A DNA stretch of 64,000 nt, taken from Rickettsiella endosymbiont of Dermanyssus gallinae (GTDB taxonomy: Bacteria > Pseudomonadota > Gammaproteobacteria > Diplorickettsiales > Diplorickettsiaceae). Positions 27,411 through 37,010 of this stretch are shown one piece after another (position 1 is the first letter of the stretch; every line of letters begins with the position of its first letter). The translations under genes were made by a program, and so were the position numbers. The notes beneath the pieces were generated by a model. It was not told the origin of the DNA and did no database searches. It worked only from the letters and a program-made list of their open reading frames with translations. The DNA is taken from positions 248,001-312,000 of the forward strand of contig NZ_CP079094.1 of the NCBI RefSeq assembly GCF_019285595.1. Direction: 5' to 3'.

Positions 27411-30400
27411 ATGAAAAAACAATTTAAAGGCAAAAAGATATTAATTTTAGGTTCAGGCGGGTTACGTATTGGCCAAGCCGGAGAATTTGATTATTCGGGT
27501 TCACAGGCGATTAAGGCATTAAAGCAAGAAAATATTAAAACGATGTTGATTAATCCGAATATTGCGACAGTGCAGACTGATGCGAGTTTGGCGGATGAGG
27601 TTTATTTACAACCGTTAAATTTCAACACCGTTGAACGAATTATTGCCAAAGAAAAGCCAGATGGGATTTTGCTTGGTTTTGGTGGCCAGACGGCTTTAAA
27701 TCTAGGTCTGCAGTTACAAGAGAAAGGCGTATTAAAAAAACATAAAGTAACTGTATTGGGCTCATCAGTTGAATCGATTCGTCAAACCGAAGACAGGGAT
27801 CTTTTTAAACTGGCGCTAAAGAAAATTGAAGTAAAAACGCCATTAAGTATTGCTGCGAAAACCGTACAACAAGCGTTAAAGGCAGCCGAGAAAATTGGTT
27901 ATCCAGTTATGTTACGTTCTGGTTTTTCTTTAGGGGGTTTAGGTTCTGGAAAAATTCCGAATAAAGAAACGCTAGAACAGCGTGCGCATGAAAGTTTAGT
28001 TGCTTCGCCACAGATTTTGATTGAAGAATATTTATTTGGTTGGAAAGAGTTTGAATATGAAATCGTACGCGATAGACAGGGTAATGGATTAACAATATGC
28101 AATATGGAAAATATGGATGCGATGGGAATCCATACCGGAGAAAGTATCGTCGTTGCGCCGGCGCAGACATTAAGTAATGCGCAACATCAATTTTTACGTA
28201 ATATCGCTTTAAAGGCGGCCGATTGTTTTAATATCGTCGGCGAATGTAATATCCAGTTTGCGGTTAATCCAGAGAATGGCGATTACCGTGTCATAGAAAT
28301 GAATGCGAGGCTTTCGCGCTCTAGCGCATTAGCCTCTAAAGCAACGGGCTATCCTTTGGCATTTATTGCTACCAAATTAGCACTCGGATATTGTTTACAC
28401 GAACTCAAAAATACCGTGACGCAAGTGACATGTGCCTATTTTGAACCCGCATTGGATTATATTGTGGTTAAAATTCCACGCTGGGACATTCAAAAATTAA
28501 AGGCAGCAGAAAGAACGATCGGCACGGAAATGAAAAGTGTAGGCGAGGTCATGGCGATAGGACGCTCCTTTCCAGAAGCCTTGCAAAAAGCCGTGGGCAT
28601 GTTAAATATCGGCGCTTCTTGTTTAAGCGATCATTCAGAGAGCATCAAACATCCAGAAAAAGAAGTACAAGTTGCAACCGATAGACGTTTGTTTGCGCTG
28701 TATCAGTTTTTTTTACAAGGTGGTTCAGTCACGCAGGCTCAAAAATTATCACAGATTGACCCCTGGTTTTTGGCACATATCCATGCAATAGCCGATTTAG
28801 AAAAGCAATTAACACAAGCTAATTTAAATCAAAAATTACTGCGCCAATTAAAACAATCTGGATTTTCAGATCAAGCGATTGCACAACTAAAAAATAAATC
28901 GGCTAAACAGGTTCGTGCTTTGCGTTTAAAACATAAGATCATTCCTTATGTAAAACAGATTGATACCTTAGCGGGTGAATTTGCGGCGCAAACCAATTAT
29001 TTGTATTTAAGTTACCATGCGGTAGAACACGATATAAAGCCGGCTGCTTTGCGCCCTATTGTTGTATTAGGTTCAGGGCCTTATGCCATTGGGTCTTCGG
29101 TTGAATTTGACTGGTGTGCAGTTAATACCGTGCAAACTTTACGTCGTTTAAAAGAAACCGCCATCATTATCAACTCAAATCCTGAGACCGTATCAACGGA
29201 TTATGATGAATCTGATCGGCTGTATTTCGAACAGCTGACCTTTGAGCGTATACAAGATATTGTAGATTTTGAGCAAGCTAAGGGGATTATTGTTTCAGTC
29301 GGCGGGCAAATTGCCAATAACTTAGTACTACCTTTAGCAGCGGCGGGTTATCCCTTATTAGGTACCGATTCTAAATCGATTGATCAGGCAGAAAATCGAG
29401 AAAAATTTTCGGCATTATTAAATAAACTGGCGATTGATCAACCGGCTTGGGAGCGCATTACTAGCTTAAAAAAAGCAAAGGCGTTTGCATCCGAGGTAGG
29501 ATATCCCGTATTAATTAGGCCTTCCTATATTCTGTCCGGTGCAGCAATGAATGTTGTTTACGATCCCGAATCGTTACAGCAGCATTTGCAAGCGGCCGCA
29601 TTAGTTTCTCAAGAACATCCAGTGGTTATTTCTAAGTTTGTTGAAGAGGCAAAAGAATTAGAAGTTGATGGTGTAGCACAGCAGGGTAATATTGTTATTG
29701 AAGCGATTTCAGAGCACATTGAGAATGCGGGTGTGCACTCGGGTGATGCGACGGTTGTGTTGCCTCCGCAAAAATTGTATTTAGAAACAATACGTCGCAC
29801 TAAAAAAATCGCACGACAAATTGTTAAAGCATTGAATATTACAGGCCCCTTCAATATTCAATTTATCGCAAAAAATAATGATATTCAGGTTATAGAATGT
29901 AATTTACGTGCTTCACGCTCGTTTCCTTTTGTCTCCAAAGTAACAGGGCATAATTTGATTCAAATAGCCACAGAAGTTATGTTGGGTAAACATCAGCCAC
30001 AGCAGTATGAAACCTTAGAGCTGGATTATGTTGGCGTGAAAGCAGCGCAATTTTCTTATAGTCGCTTAAAAGGTGCGAACCCTGTGGCGCAAGTTGAGAT
30101 GGCATCTACCGGTGAAGTCGCTTGTATAGCTGATGATTTAGTCGAAGCGTTTTATAAAGCCTGGTTAGCAACCGATCAAACGATCACCGAAAAGAAAATA
30201 CTGCTGAGTATCGCGGATAATTATAAAGCTAAGCTATTACCTTGGATACAGCAGTTAGATGAGCAAGGCTGGTTGATTTACAGTACGGCAGGAACACATC
30301 AGTTCCTGCGCCAGCAAGGTGTCAAATCCTCACTTGTTAATAAAGCCAGCGAGGCAAAGAAACCTAATATTAAACATTTGATTAGTCAGCGAAAAGTAGC

Positions 30401-30602
30401 GGCCATTATTAATATTCCTAGTTCAGCGACGGGGTTGCAACGAACGGATGGTTTTGTAATTCGACGATTAGCCATTGATCACCATATTCCTTTGGTAACC
30501 AATGCGCAAATTGCCCAAGTTTTTCTGCAAGGCTTAGTGACGCTATGGGACAAAGAGTTGCCGGTGGACTCATGGCAAAGTTTAGTAGGAAAAAATAGTT
30601 AA
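27411..30602 (+). CDS. carB: carbamoyl-phosphate synthase large subunit
   Basis: Two homologous ATP-grasp halves joined in 1,063 residues make carbamoyl phosphate for pyrimidines and arginine. The first half opens with ILGSGGLRIGQAGEFDYSG and the second with VVLGSGPYAIGSSVEFDWC (about 543-562), the paired signatures of CarB. ATP-grasp segments such as LIEEYLFGWKEFEYEIVRD and VISKFVEEAKELEVDGVA are in place. The last 130 residues form the MGS-like allosteric domain. It is complete, without frameshift, and 6 bp separates it from the pyrB open frame. Confidence 0.97.
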   Translation: MKKQFKGKKILILGSGGLRIGQAGEFDYSGSQAIKALKQENIKTMLINPNIATVQTDASLADEVYLQPLNFNTVERIIAKEKPDGILLGFGGQTALNLGLQLQEKGVLKKHKVTVLGSSVESIRQTEDRDLFKLALKKIEVKTPLSIAAKTVQQALKAAEKIGYPVMLRSGFSLGGLGSGKIPNKETLEQRAHESLVASPQILIEEYLFGWKEFEYEIVRDRQGNGLTICNMENMDAMGIHTGESIVVAPAQTLSNAQHQFLRNIALKAADCFNIVGECNIQFAVNPENGDYRVIEMNARLSRSSALASKATGYPLAFIATKLALGYCLHELKNTVTQVTCAYFEPALDYIVVKIPRWDIQKLKAAERTIGTEMKSVGEVMAIGRSFPEALQKAVGMLNIGASCLSDHSESIKHPEKEVQVATDRRLFALYQFFLQGGSVTQAQKLSQIDPWFLAHIHAIADLEKQLTQANLNQKLLRQLKQSGFSDQAIAQLKNKSAKQVRALRLKHKIIPYVKQIDTLAGEFAAQTNYLYLSYHAVEHDIKPAALRPIVVLGSGPYAIGSSVEFDWCAVNTVQTLRRLKETAIIINSNPETVSTDYDESDRLYFEQLTFERIQDIVDFEQAKGIIVSVGGQIANNLVLPLAAAGYPLLGTDSKSIDQAENREKFSALLNKLAIDQPAWERITSLKKAKAFASEVGYPVLIRPSYILSGAAMNVVYDPESLQQHLQAAALVSQEHPVVISKFVEEAKELEVDGVAQQGNIVIEAISEHIENAGVHSGDATVVLPPQKLYLETIRRTKKIARQIVKALNITGPFNIQFIAKNNDIQVIECNLRASRSFPFVSKVTGHNLIQIATEVMLGKHQPQQYETLELDYVGVKAAQFSYSRLKGANPVAQVEMASTGEVACIADDLVEAFYKAWLATDQTITEKKILLSIADNYKAKLLPWIQQLDEQGWLIYSTAGTHQFLRQQGVKSSLVNKASEAKKPNIKHLISQRKVAAIINIPSSATGLQRTDGFVIRRLAIDHHIPLVTNAQIAQVFLQGLVTLWDKELPVDSWQSLVGKNS

Positions 30603-30620
30603 TTTAAATTGAGTTTATTC

Positions 30621-31544
30621 ATGTCTAATTTACTGTTCGATACTGATATTATTTCCATGCGCGATTTCAGCTTAGAGCAAATTAATGCGGTATTAAAGTT
30701 AGCAAAACAATTTAAACATAAAGCCCCTAAGAAATATTTGCTGGATAAAATTATTGCACATTGCTTTTTTGAATCCTCTACACGTACGCGTTTATCGTTT
30801 GAAACAGCTTCTCTACGTTTAGGTGCGCAAGTGATTGGTTTTTCCAATGCTGAAAATCTTTCGGTCACAAAAGGTGAAGATTTAAGCGATACCATTAAAA
30901 CAATTTCTAAATATGCTGACCTGATTGTTCTCCGTCACCCTCAAGAAGGTGCCGCAAGTTTAGCCGCTGAAATAGCGGATAAACCGGTGATTAATGCAGG
31001 AGATGGTGCAAACCAACATCCCACGCAGGCTTTAGCCGACTTAATGACGATAGAAGAAACCCAAGGCAAGTTAGAAGGATTGTCTATCGCGTTTGTAGGT
31101 GATTTAAAATATGGACGGACTATTCATTCTTTAATACAGGCCTGTGCCTTATTTAATTGTCACTTATTTTTAGTATCTCCTCCTTTACTTGCTTTGCCTG
31201 AATCATTTTACGATGAATTACATCATCAAGGCATACCGGTTTCTTTTCATTCTAATTTAGATGAAGTGATTTCTAAGGTCGATATTATTTATATGACTCG
31301 ACTTCAACAAGAACGTTTCAACAAAGCCGAGCATGAATTGCTAGAAAATCAATTTGTGTTGCAACTAGAAAAGCTTAAAAATGCAAAGTCTAGTCTAAAG
31401 GTATTGCATCCTTTACCACGCGCGGGTGAAATTGATAAAGCGATTGATAAAACACCCTATGCCGCCTATTTTGAGCAAGTAGAAAATGCTGTTTATGTCA
31501 GACAGGCTCTTTTAACCTTAGTATTAAATAAAAATATTAACTAG
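30621..31544 (+). CDS. pyrB: aspartate carbamoyltransferase catalytic chain
   Basis: Transfers the carbamoyl group to aspartate, the committed pyrimidine step. ATG at 30621 is preferred over the TTG at 30609. The protein has about 307 residues. FFESSTRTRLSFETA is the carbamoyl-phosphate site, LRHPQEGAAS and GDGANQHPTQALADLMTI the central signature, and HPLPRAGEI the C-terminal loop. No pyrI regulatory chain follows, so it is probably a stand-alone catalytic trimer or associates with dihydroorotase. The cluster is interrupted after this gene by insertion sequences and the coiled-coil gene; pyrC resumes at 37413. Confidence 0.95.
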   Translation: MSNLLFDTDIISMRDFSLEQINAVLKLAKQFKHKAPKKYLLDKIIAHCFFESSTRTRLSFETASLRLGAQVIGFSNAENLSVTKGEDLSDTIKTISKYADLIVLRHPQEGAASLAAEIADKPVINAGDGANQHPTQALADLMTIEETQGKLEGLSIAFVGDLKYGRTIHSLIQACALFNCHLFLVSPPLLALPESFYDELHHQGIPVSFHSNLDEVISKVDIIYMTRLQQERFNKAEHELLENQFVLQLEKLKNAKSSLKVLHPLPRAGEIDKAIDKTPYAAYFEQVENAVYVRQALLTLVLNKNIN

Positions 31545-31566
31545 TCTGCCCTACATAACTTTAAGC

Positions 31567-31634
31567 TGTGCTTGCGAGTGCGAAGCGCGCAGCAAGCTAT
31601 AAAATACAGTACTGGATGGCCCCACGCCCATCTC
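31567..31634. repeat. degenerate intergenic palindromic repeat
   Basis: TGCGAGTGCGAAGCGCGC followed about 35 bp later by ACTGGATGGCCCCACGCCCATC matches, imperfectly, the repeats at 38648-38732 and 54626-54717. It lies just after pyrB and 20 bp before the IS481 element boundary. Confidence 0.6.
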
Positions 31635-31772
31635 ACAAGATAAGCGCTGTTTATGCTTATGTGTATTAGTTCAGATGTAATCGTACACAGAGCTTGAAAA
31701 AGCGAGAGTTTCCGGTTTTGATAGAGGTGTAAAACTTCGAATCAAAATTTAAAAACAGAGGAAACTCTCACG

Positions 31773-33051
31773 TTACATACTACTGATAAAATTATTAAAC
31801 ATAAAGTCGGATTGCTTAATTTAGCGGAGGAATTAGGAAACGTATCGAAAGCTTGCCAGGTCATGGGGCTATCTCGAGATACCTTTTACAGCTATAAATC
31901 AGCGGTTGAAAAAGGTGGACAAGTGAGTCGCTATGCTCCCGAAGAATTTCGGCCATCGTGTCCCCGAAATTCGTTCGCATGACGCGACTGAAATTAGGCC
32001 GCGATACGTCCTGCGTCCGGCACGCACTCACTCCTTCGGAGTTCATGCCCGTGCCTCCCACAAATGACTTTACGGCGTGATGCGTTTCCTGCTTCGCCCG
32101 TCAACGCACGCCTATCGCGGGCTCTTCGACTTCGCATTGCTTTCACAATGCTTTCCTGTCTCATCGATGGAAGCCTTATTTGAAAAGAGCCGTCGTCAAC
32201 CTAATTTAAAAAATAGAGTCGATGATAAAACGGAAGGAGCCGTCGTGAACTATGCCGTCGCCTATCCAGCCCACGGTCAACACAGGGCAAGTAATGAGTT
32301 ACGCAAGGAAGGTATCTTTGTATCCGGCAGTGGTGTACGGAGTATCTGGGTTCGTCATTCATTAGAGAATTTTAAAGAACGTCTGAAGGCGCTAGAAACC
32401 AAGGTGGCTGAAGAAGGCATCTTACTAACAGAAGCACAGATTGTCGCACTTGAAAGGAAAAAACACGATGATGAAGTGTGTGGTGAAATTGAGACAGTCC
32501 ATCCTGGCTACCTTGGATCGCAGGATAGTTTTTACGTAGGGACATTAAAGGGAGTTGGTCGTGTGTACCAGCAAACATTTGTCGACACCTATAGTAAAAT
32601 TGCTTTTGCTAAGCTGTATACGACGAAAACACCGATTACGGCAGCCGATATGCTCAATGACCGGGTATTACCGTTTTTTGAGGAGCACAGCTTGCCCGTA
32701 TTGCGGATTTTAACTGACAGAGGCACAGAGTATTGTGGTAAAGCCGAACATCATGATTATCAGCTTTATTTAGCGCTTAATGACATTGATCACACAAAGA
32801 CAAAAGTACGTTCACCTCAGACGAATGGAATTTGTGAACGTTTTCATAAAACTATTTTGCAGGAGTTTTATCAAATTACTTTTCGAAAAAAATTGTATTC
32901 AAGTATAGAAATGTTACAACACGATCTAGACGAATGGATTAATTTCTATAATAATAAACGAACTCGTCAAGGCAAAATGTGTTGTGGAAGAACACCTATA
33001 GAAACTCTCGTTGATGGGAAACAAATCTGGAAGGAAAAGTTTATTCACTAA
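31773..33051 (+). pseudogene. IS481-family transposase interrupted by the 247-bp element
   Basis: DDE transposase with an N-terminal helix-turn-helix (LAEELGNVSKACQVMGLSRD) and an rve core. The reading frame runs 31773-31919, is broken by the inverted 247-bp element (31920-32166), and resumes at 32167-33051. Joining the two gives a continuous 343-codon frame with VEKGG-MEALFEKSRRQPN at the junction, which matches the family. The catalytic aspartates (TFVDTYSK and ILTDRGTEYCG) and glutamate (NGICERFHK) remain. No good start codon is seen at the 5' end; the AGAGGAAA at about 31756 may be the ribosome-binding site of a mutated start. Non-functional as it stands. Confidence 0.9.
31920..32166 (-). 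mobile_element. 247-bp structured element, copy D (inverted)
   Basis: Minus-strand copy of the 247-bp repeat, inserted antisense in the IS481 transposase codons after KGG. No target duplication: the left flank ends GGTGGA and the right flank begins ATGGAA. On the minus strand it appears base-for-base the same as the other three copies, and its 3' end is followed by T as in all copies. Details are given under copy A at 47333. Confidence 0.93.
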
Positions 33052-33057
33052 ACTTGA

Positions 33058-34410
33058 ACTGACAGGAGCCTGTAAACTAAATTGTGTAAATGCTTATTAT
33101 TACCTAAGCTAATGCGCTGAAAAAAGCACTAGCGATAAAAGAGAAATAAGTAATGAAACAAGAACAAGAAATAAATATAGCTCCCGAATTAATCAGTGAA
33201 TTGGCTAAATCCATAAAGAGTGAAAAAGATATATCTGCGCTGAGCAAGCAGCTATTAAAGCTCACGGTAGAACGAGCCATGGATGCAGAGCTAGAGGAGC
33301 ATCTAGGCTACGAAAAGCACGCGATAGAAGGCAAGAATACGGGAAATAGCCGCAATGGTTATTCACCGAAGCGATTAAAGGGTGATTTTGGCGAAGTTGA
33401 GATTAACACGCCTAGGGATCGAAATAGTACGTTTGAACCTCGACTTATACGCAAAGGACAAACGCGCTTGACGGAGTTTGATGAACAGATTTTAGCGCTG
33501 TATGCCCGAGGGATGACTACCCGTGATATAGCGGCGACGTTCAAAGAAATGTACGGTGCGGAGGTATCGCACAGCTTGATTTCTAAAGTGACTGAAGCCG
33601 TGATGGATGAGGTGACGGTGTGGCAGAATCGCCCCTTAGAAACGGTATATCCTATCGTGTATTTAGATTGTATCGTTATTAAATGCCATCAAGATAAACG
33701 TGTGATCAATAAATCCATCTATTTGGCTTTGGGCATTAATTGTGAAGGACAAAAGGAATTACTCGGCTTGTGGATAGCTGAAACCGAGGGTGCAAAATTT
33801 TGGCTATCTGTATTAACCGAATTAAATCATCGTGGGGTAAAGGATATTTTTATTGCTTGCGTGGATGGACTAAGCGGGTTTCCAGAGGCAATAAACGCGG
33901 TATTCCCAAAAACGAAGGTTCAGCTCTGCATTGTGCATCTTATTCGTTATTCCTTACGCTACGTACCGCATAAGGACATGAAAGCCGTGGTAGCGGATCT
34001 TAAGCTTATTTACCGTGCTATTTCTATAGAGCAAGCCGAAGAAGCGCTTCTGATGTTCAGTGAAAAATGGGATAAAAAATATCCCGCCATTAGCCGTACC
34101 TGGCATAAAAACTGGAGTAATATGGTGACCTTATTCGATTATCCTGACGACATACGAAAAATTATTTATACCACCAATGCCATTGAATCACTCAATAGTG
34201 TGATTAGAAAATCAATTAATAATCGTAAAATCTTTCCTAATGACCAATCGGCATTAAAAGTAGTATATTTAGCGGTACAGAAGGCATCACAAAAGTGGAC
34301 GATGGCTTTACATGATTGGAGAGCCGCTATGAATCGATTCGCTATCGAATTCGAGGGTAGGTTCTCCTGACACGGCACTTACACAAAATTGTTTACAGGC
34401 TCACTGACAG
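33058..34410 (+). mobile_element. IS256-family insertion sequence
   Basis: Element 33066-34402 (1,337 bp) with 24-bp terminal repeats GAGCCTGTAAACTAAATTGT... and, inverted at the right end, GAGCCTGTAAACAATTTTGT.... Perfect 8-bp target duplications ACTGACAG flank it (33058-33065 and 34403-34410). It inserted inside the IS481 element, between its transposase and right terminal repeat. Intact ends, intact transposase and clean duplication indicate a recent, possibly active copy. Confidence 0.95.
33153..34370 (+). CDS. IS256/Mutator-family transposase
   Basis: A 405-residue, uninterrupted transposase. TGNSRNGYSPKRLKGDFGEV is the N-terminal family signature; YLDCIVIKCH and FIACVDGLSGFPEAI contain the two catalytic aspartates, and TTNAIESLNSVIRKS contains the glutamate. 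ATG follows an AGAGAAATAAGTA leader. It fills its element with 87 bp of left and 32 bp of right non-coding end, and is probably functional. Confidence 0.96.
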   Translation: MKQEQEINIAPELISELAKSIKSEKDISALSKQLLKLTVERAMDAELEEHLGYEKHAIEGKNTGNSRNGYSPKRLKGDFGEVEINTPRDRNSTFEPRLIRKGQTRLTEFDEQILALYARGMTTRDIAATFKEMYGAEVSHSLISKVTEAVMDEVTVWQNRPLETVYPIVYLDCIVIKCHQDKRVINKSIYLALGINCEGQKELLGLWIAETEGAKFWLSVLTELNHRGVKDIFIACVDGLSGFPEAINAVFPKTKVQLCIVHLIRYSLRYVPHKDMKAVVADLKLIYRAISIEQAEEALLMFSEKWDKKYPAISRTWHKNWSNMVTLFDYPDDIRKIIYTTNAIESLNSVIRKSINNRKIFPNDQSALKVVYLAVQKASQKWTMALHDWRAAMNRFAIEFEGRFS

Positions 34411-34466
34411 TCACTTCTTAATAACCGGCAACTGTCCGATCAAGTCTGAGCTACTACAGCTTATGA

Positions 34467-37010
34467 CTAACGGTGTCGATGACTTAGTATACTGTCTGTT
34501 ATCCAAGATGCCCCATTATTCTTCGGACGCGTTGCCTCGGTTGTATTCGATGACTCAACTAGAGATTGATTAGCGTCAAAAGGGCTTATCGTTTTTTCTA
34601 TGTTATATAAAAGTCGAGCACTTGCTGTTTTAAATACAGGACGTTTAGATCTAAACATATAACAAAGCAGGCGACTGCTTATATTTCTATGCTGTTCTAG
34701 GGTTTCTCTAGAATCATTAATTTTCTGTTTTAATTGTCCTAAAGATTCTTCTCGGTTGCTATTTTTTGTCGCAAATAATTTTAATGCCTCAGATAAATCC
34801 AAAATCATGCTAGCTTTGTTCTGTGCTAGTGAAGAATTATTTTGTTTTAATAAGTCGGCATGCTGTTCCAATTCACGCTGTAAAGGTTGAAGGAATAGCT
34901 GGAAATCTTTCTGCTCGGACAGTTGTGCTTTTAACTCATTAATTTCAGCTTTTAGAGCTTGTTCAGCTTCTTGTTGAGCGCTAATAAATCCTTCTGTGAG
35001 CCCTTTGACTTGAGCTTCAGCTTTTTGCTGAGCTTTTGTAGCTTGTCTAGTTTCTGCTTCAGCTTTTTCTTTATCCTCGTTTGCTGTTTTAGCGGTTGCT
35101 TCAGCATCGTCTTTCGCTTTGGTTGCTCGACTAAGTTCTTCTGTTAGCTTTGTGACTTGAGCTTCATCTTTCTTGAGCTTCGCTTCTAGGTCTTCGACTT
35201 CTGCTTCAGCTCTTTCTTTATTCTCAGTTGCTTCCCTAAGCTTCGTTTCTAAATCCACGACCTTTTCTTTTTCAGCCGCAAGCTGTTCTTGTAGATTTGT
35301 GACTTGCTCATCAACGTTGCCTTTAGTTTTTTGCAACTTTTCTAAAGCTTCTTGAGCTGTCTCTTTAGCTTTGGTTTCAGCCGCAAGCCGTTCTTGTAGA
35401 TTTGTGACTTGCTCATCAACTGTGCCTTTGGTTTGTTGCAGCTTTTCTAAATCTTGTTGAGCTTGTTTAGCTTTTGCTGTTTCAGCCGCAAGCTGTTCTT
35501 GTAGAGTCGTGACTTGCTCATCAACGTTGTCTTTAGTTTGTTGCAGCTTTTCTAAAGCTTCTTGAGCTTGTTTATATTTTCTTTCAGCTTCTGTTTGAGC
35601 TTGCTGAGCTTTCTTAAGTTCAGCTTGCAACGTTAAAAGTTCTTCTGCAACTTTTTGCTGAGATTTTGTCTGCTTTAATCCTAACTGCGTAGTTAAAGTT
35701 TCTATTGTTTTTTCTAATTCAACTTGTTTACATTCTAATGTTTTTATTTCTTTTTCAAATGTTTCTTTCTGTTCTGACAGTCTAGTTTCCAATTTTCTTT
35801 GATTTTCTTTAGCAGCTGTCATTTTTATTTCAGCTGTTTTCTGTGCTCTTTTAGCACCGTCTTTAGCACCGTATACTGTTTGAATTTCTATTTGAATTTT
35901 TTTAAGTTGTTCTTTTAGATTTTCGACTTCAGCTTCAGTGCTTGCTCTATCTTCGTTTGCTGTTTGTGCTGCTTGAAGCTGTCTTTTCAATGTTCCATTT
36001 TCTTTTTCAGCTGTTTCTTGAGCTTGCTTAGCGTTATTAAGTTCAGTTTGCAACGTTTCATTCGCTTTTCCAGCGTCGGCTTTAGCATCGGTTGCCGTCT
36101 TAAGCTGTGCTTCTAAATTGTTGGCTTTTGCTTCGGCTTCGGCTTGAGCTACGATTGCTCGACCAAGTGTTGCTGTTAGGGTTGCGACTTTTTCTTCAGC
36201 TACTGTTTTAGCGTCGGTTGCTATTGTAGCTGTTGCTGCAGCTGTGCCTGCTCTTGCATCAGCTTCTGTTTGAGCTTTTTGAAGCTGTTCTTTTAGCGTT
36301 TTGATGTTTCCTTCAGCTTCTTGCTGGGCTCGCACAGCATCGTCTTTAGCGATTTTTTCTGTTTGAAGCTGTTCTTTCAATACGCTATTTTCTTGTTGAG
36401 CGTGAGCAAGCTCTCTTGCTAGCCGATGGTTATTCGAATCAATCAACGGATCATCATTATAAAGACTGCTAGTTGAAGGATAGGAGCTTGCGATGCTTCC
36501 TTGGCAAAAACTTGGGTTACGAAGGTTATTAAAAGTAGCAGATCTAGTGACTCCTTTTCCTTTATTATCATTTGCCTCAGGAATGTCCCTTAAAGAAGTA
36601 GAGCTTAATGTTCTTTTTCTTCGGCCGGGATCGGTAGCATAACGGTGGGTGGAATTAGATGTTTTTTCTGAGTGTATGCTATATCCGGCGCCATTTAATG
36701 TTTTTTCTAATTTTGAAAATTTGTCGTATTCTTGTTTATCTTTGTTTAAACGTAAATATTCTGCATTCTGCTGGATTATATCAAGAATAGAGGCAAGCTG
36801 TGTTTCACAGCTTGGTGAAATATAAAAGATAAAAAATGTCCTATCAGGATAGTTGTTATTTCCTGAGGCTATTGTAATCTTTATCTTAGAAGACTGACCT
36901 AGTAGTGTTTGTTCCTTGGACGCCACAATTTTCTTGCTATTAGGAGAGAAATTGGGTTGTTCTCCATTTTTTGAAATGAAGTATAAGGTGAAAACTTTAT
37001 CTTGTGGCAT
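34467..37010 (-). CDS. long coiled-coil protein of unknown function
   Basis: Not recognised. An 847-residue product with a globular N terminus (about 1-110), a basic, serine-rich linker (about 120-200, including GRRKRTLSSTS), then a nearly unbroken heptad-type coiled coil from about 200 to 730 rich in E, K, A and Q. The C-terminal 100 residues are non-coiled. Inside the coil are three copies of a 35-residue repeat, each containing KLQ-TK---DEQVT-LQE (about 500-600; 105 bp per repeat in DNA). There is no signal peptide or membrane segment. It lies antisense within the pyrimidine cluster, and the IS481 target duplication abuts its stop. A host-directed effector or a cytoskeletal scaffold is possible. 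Confidence 0.8.
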   Translation of the reverse strand: MPQDKVFTLYFISKNGEQPNFSPNSKKIVASKEQTLLGQSSKIKITIASGNNNYPDRTFFIFYISPSCETQLASILDIIQQNAEYLRLNKDKQEYDKFSKLEKTLNGAGYSIHSEKTSNSTHRYATDPGRRKRTLSSTSLRDIPEANDNKGKGVTRSATFNNLRNPSFCQGSIASSYPSTSSLYNDDPLIDSNNHRLARELAHAQQENSVLKEQLQTEKIAKDDAVRAQQEAEGNIKTLKEQLQKAQTEADARAGTAAATATIATDAKTVAEEKVATLTATLGRAIVAQAEAEAKANNLEAQLKTATDAKADAGKANETLQTELNNAKQAQETAEKENGTLKRQLQAAQTANEDRASTEAEVENLKEQLKKIQIEIQTVYGAKDGAKRAQKTAEIKMTAAKENQRKLETRLSEQKETFEKEIKTLECKQVELEKTIETLTTQLGLKQTKSQQKVAEELLTLQAELKKAQQAQTEAERKYKQAQEALEKLQQTKDNVDEQVTTLQEQLAAETAKAKQAQQDLEKLQQTKGTVDEQVTNLQERLAAETKAKETAQEALEKLQKTKGNVDEQVTNLQEQLAAEKEKVVDLETKLREATENKERAEAEVEDLEAKLKKDEAQVTKLTEELSRATKAKDDAEATAKTANEDKEKAEAETRQATKAQQKAEAQVKGLTEGFISAQQEAEQALKAEINELKAQLSEQKDFQLFLQPLQRELEQHADLLKQNNSSLAQNKASMILDLSEALKLFATKNSNREESLGQLKQKINDSRETLEQHRNISSRLLCYMFRSKRPVFKTASARLLYNIEKTISPFDANQSLVESSNTTEATRPKNNGASWITDSILSHRHR
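35301..35530 (-). repeat. 105-bp tandem repeats in the coiled-coil gene
   Basis: GACTTGCTCATCAAC recurs at about 35301, 35406 and 35511, exactly 105 bp (35 codons) apart, with adjoining sequence largely conserved between the copies. This is a recent in-frame tandem duplication and a candidate length-variable site. Confidence 0.85.

Larger units (their letters stand above)
31655..34465 (+). mobile_element. IS481-family insertion sequence with nested insertions
   Basis: The element spans 31662-34458 and is flanked by perfect 7-bp target duplications GCTTATG (31655-31661 and 34459-34465). Its ends are imperfect inverted repeats: TGTATTAGTTCAGATGTAAT on the left and, on the minus strand from 34458, TGTAGTAGCTCAGACTTGAT. 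About 20 of the first 26 bases match. Without the 247-bp insert and the IS256-family insert with its duplication it would be about 1,205 bp, normal for IS481. It separates pyrB from the rest of the pyrimidine cluster and ends 2 bp before the stop of the coiled-coil gene. Confidence 0.88.

Noticed and set aside
32077-33051. 324-residue transposase as a complete gene starting in the element
   Set aside because: The first 30 codons are antisense sequence of the 247-bp element. The true protein continues from upstream codons 31773-31919.
31655-34465. Composite transposon carrying cargo
   Set aside because: The inner IS256 element has its own target duplication inside the IS481 element, so these are independent nested insertions rather than paired ends around cargo.
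34959-35355. Serine/phenylalanine-rich ORFs on the plus strand
   Set aside because: They are antisense shadows of the repetitive coiled-coil gene.
35301-35530. CRISPR-like array
   Set aside because: The 105-bp periodicity is in-frame coding repetition in a coiled coil, without unique spacers; no CRISPR array or cas gene is seen in the window.
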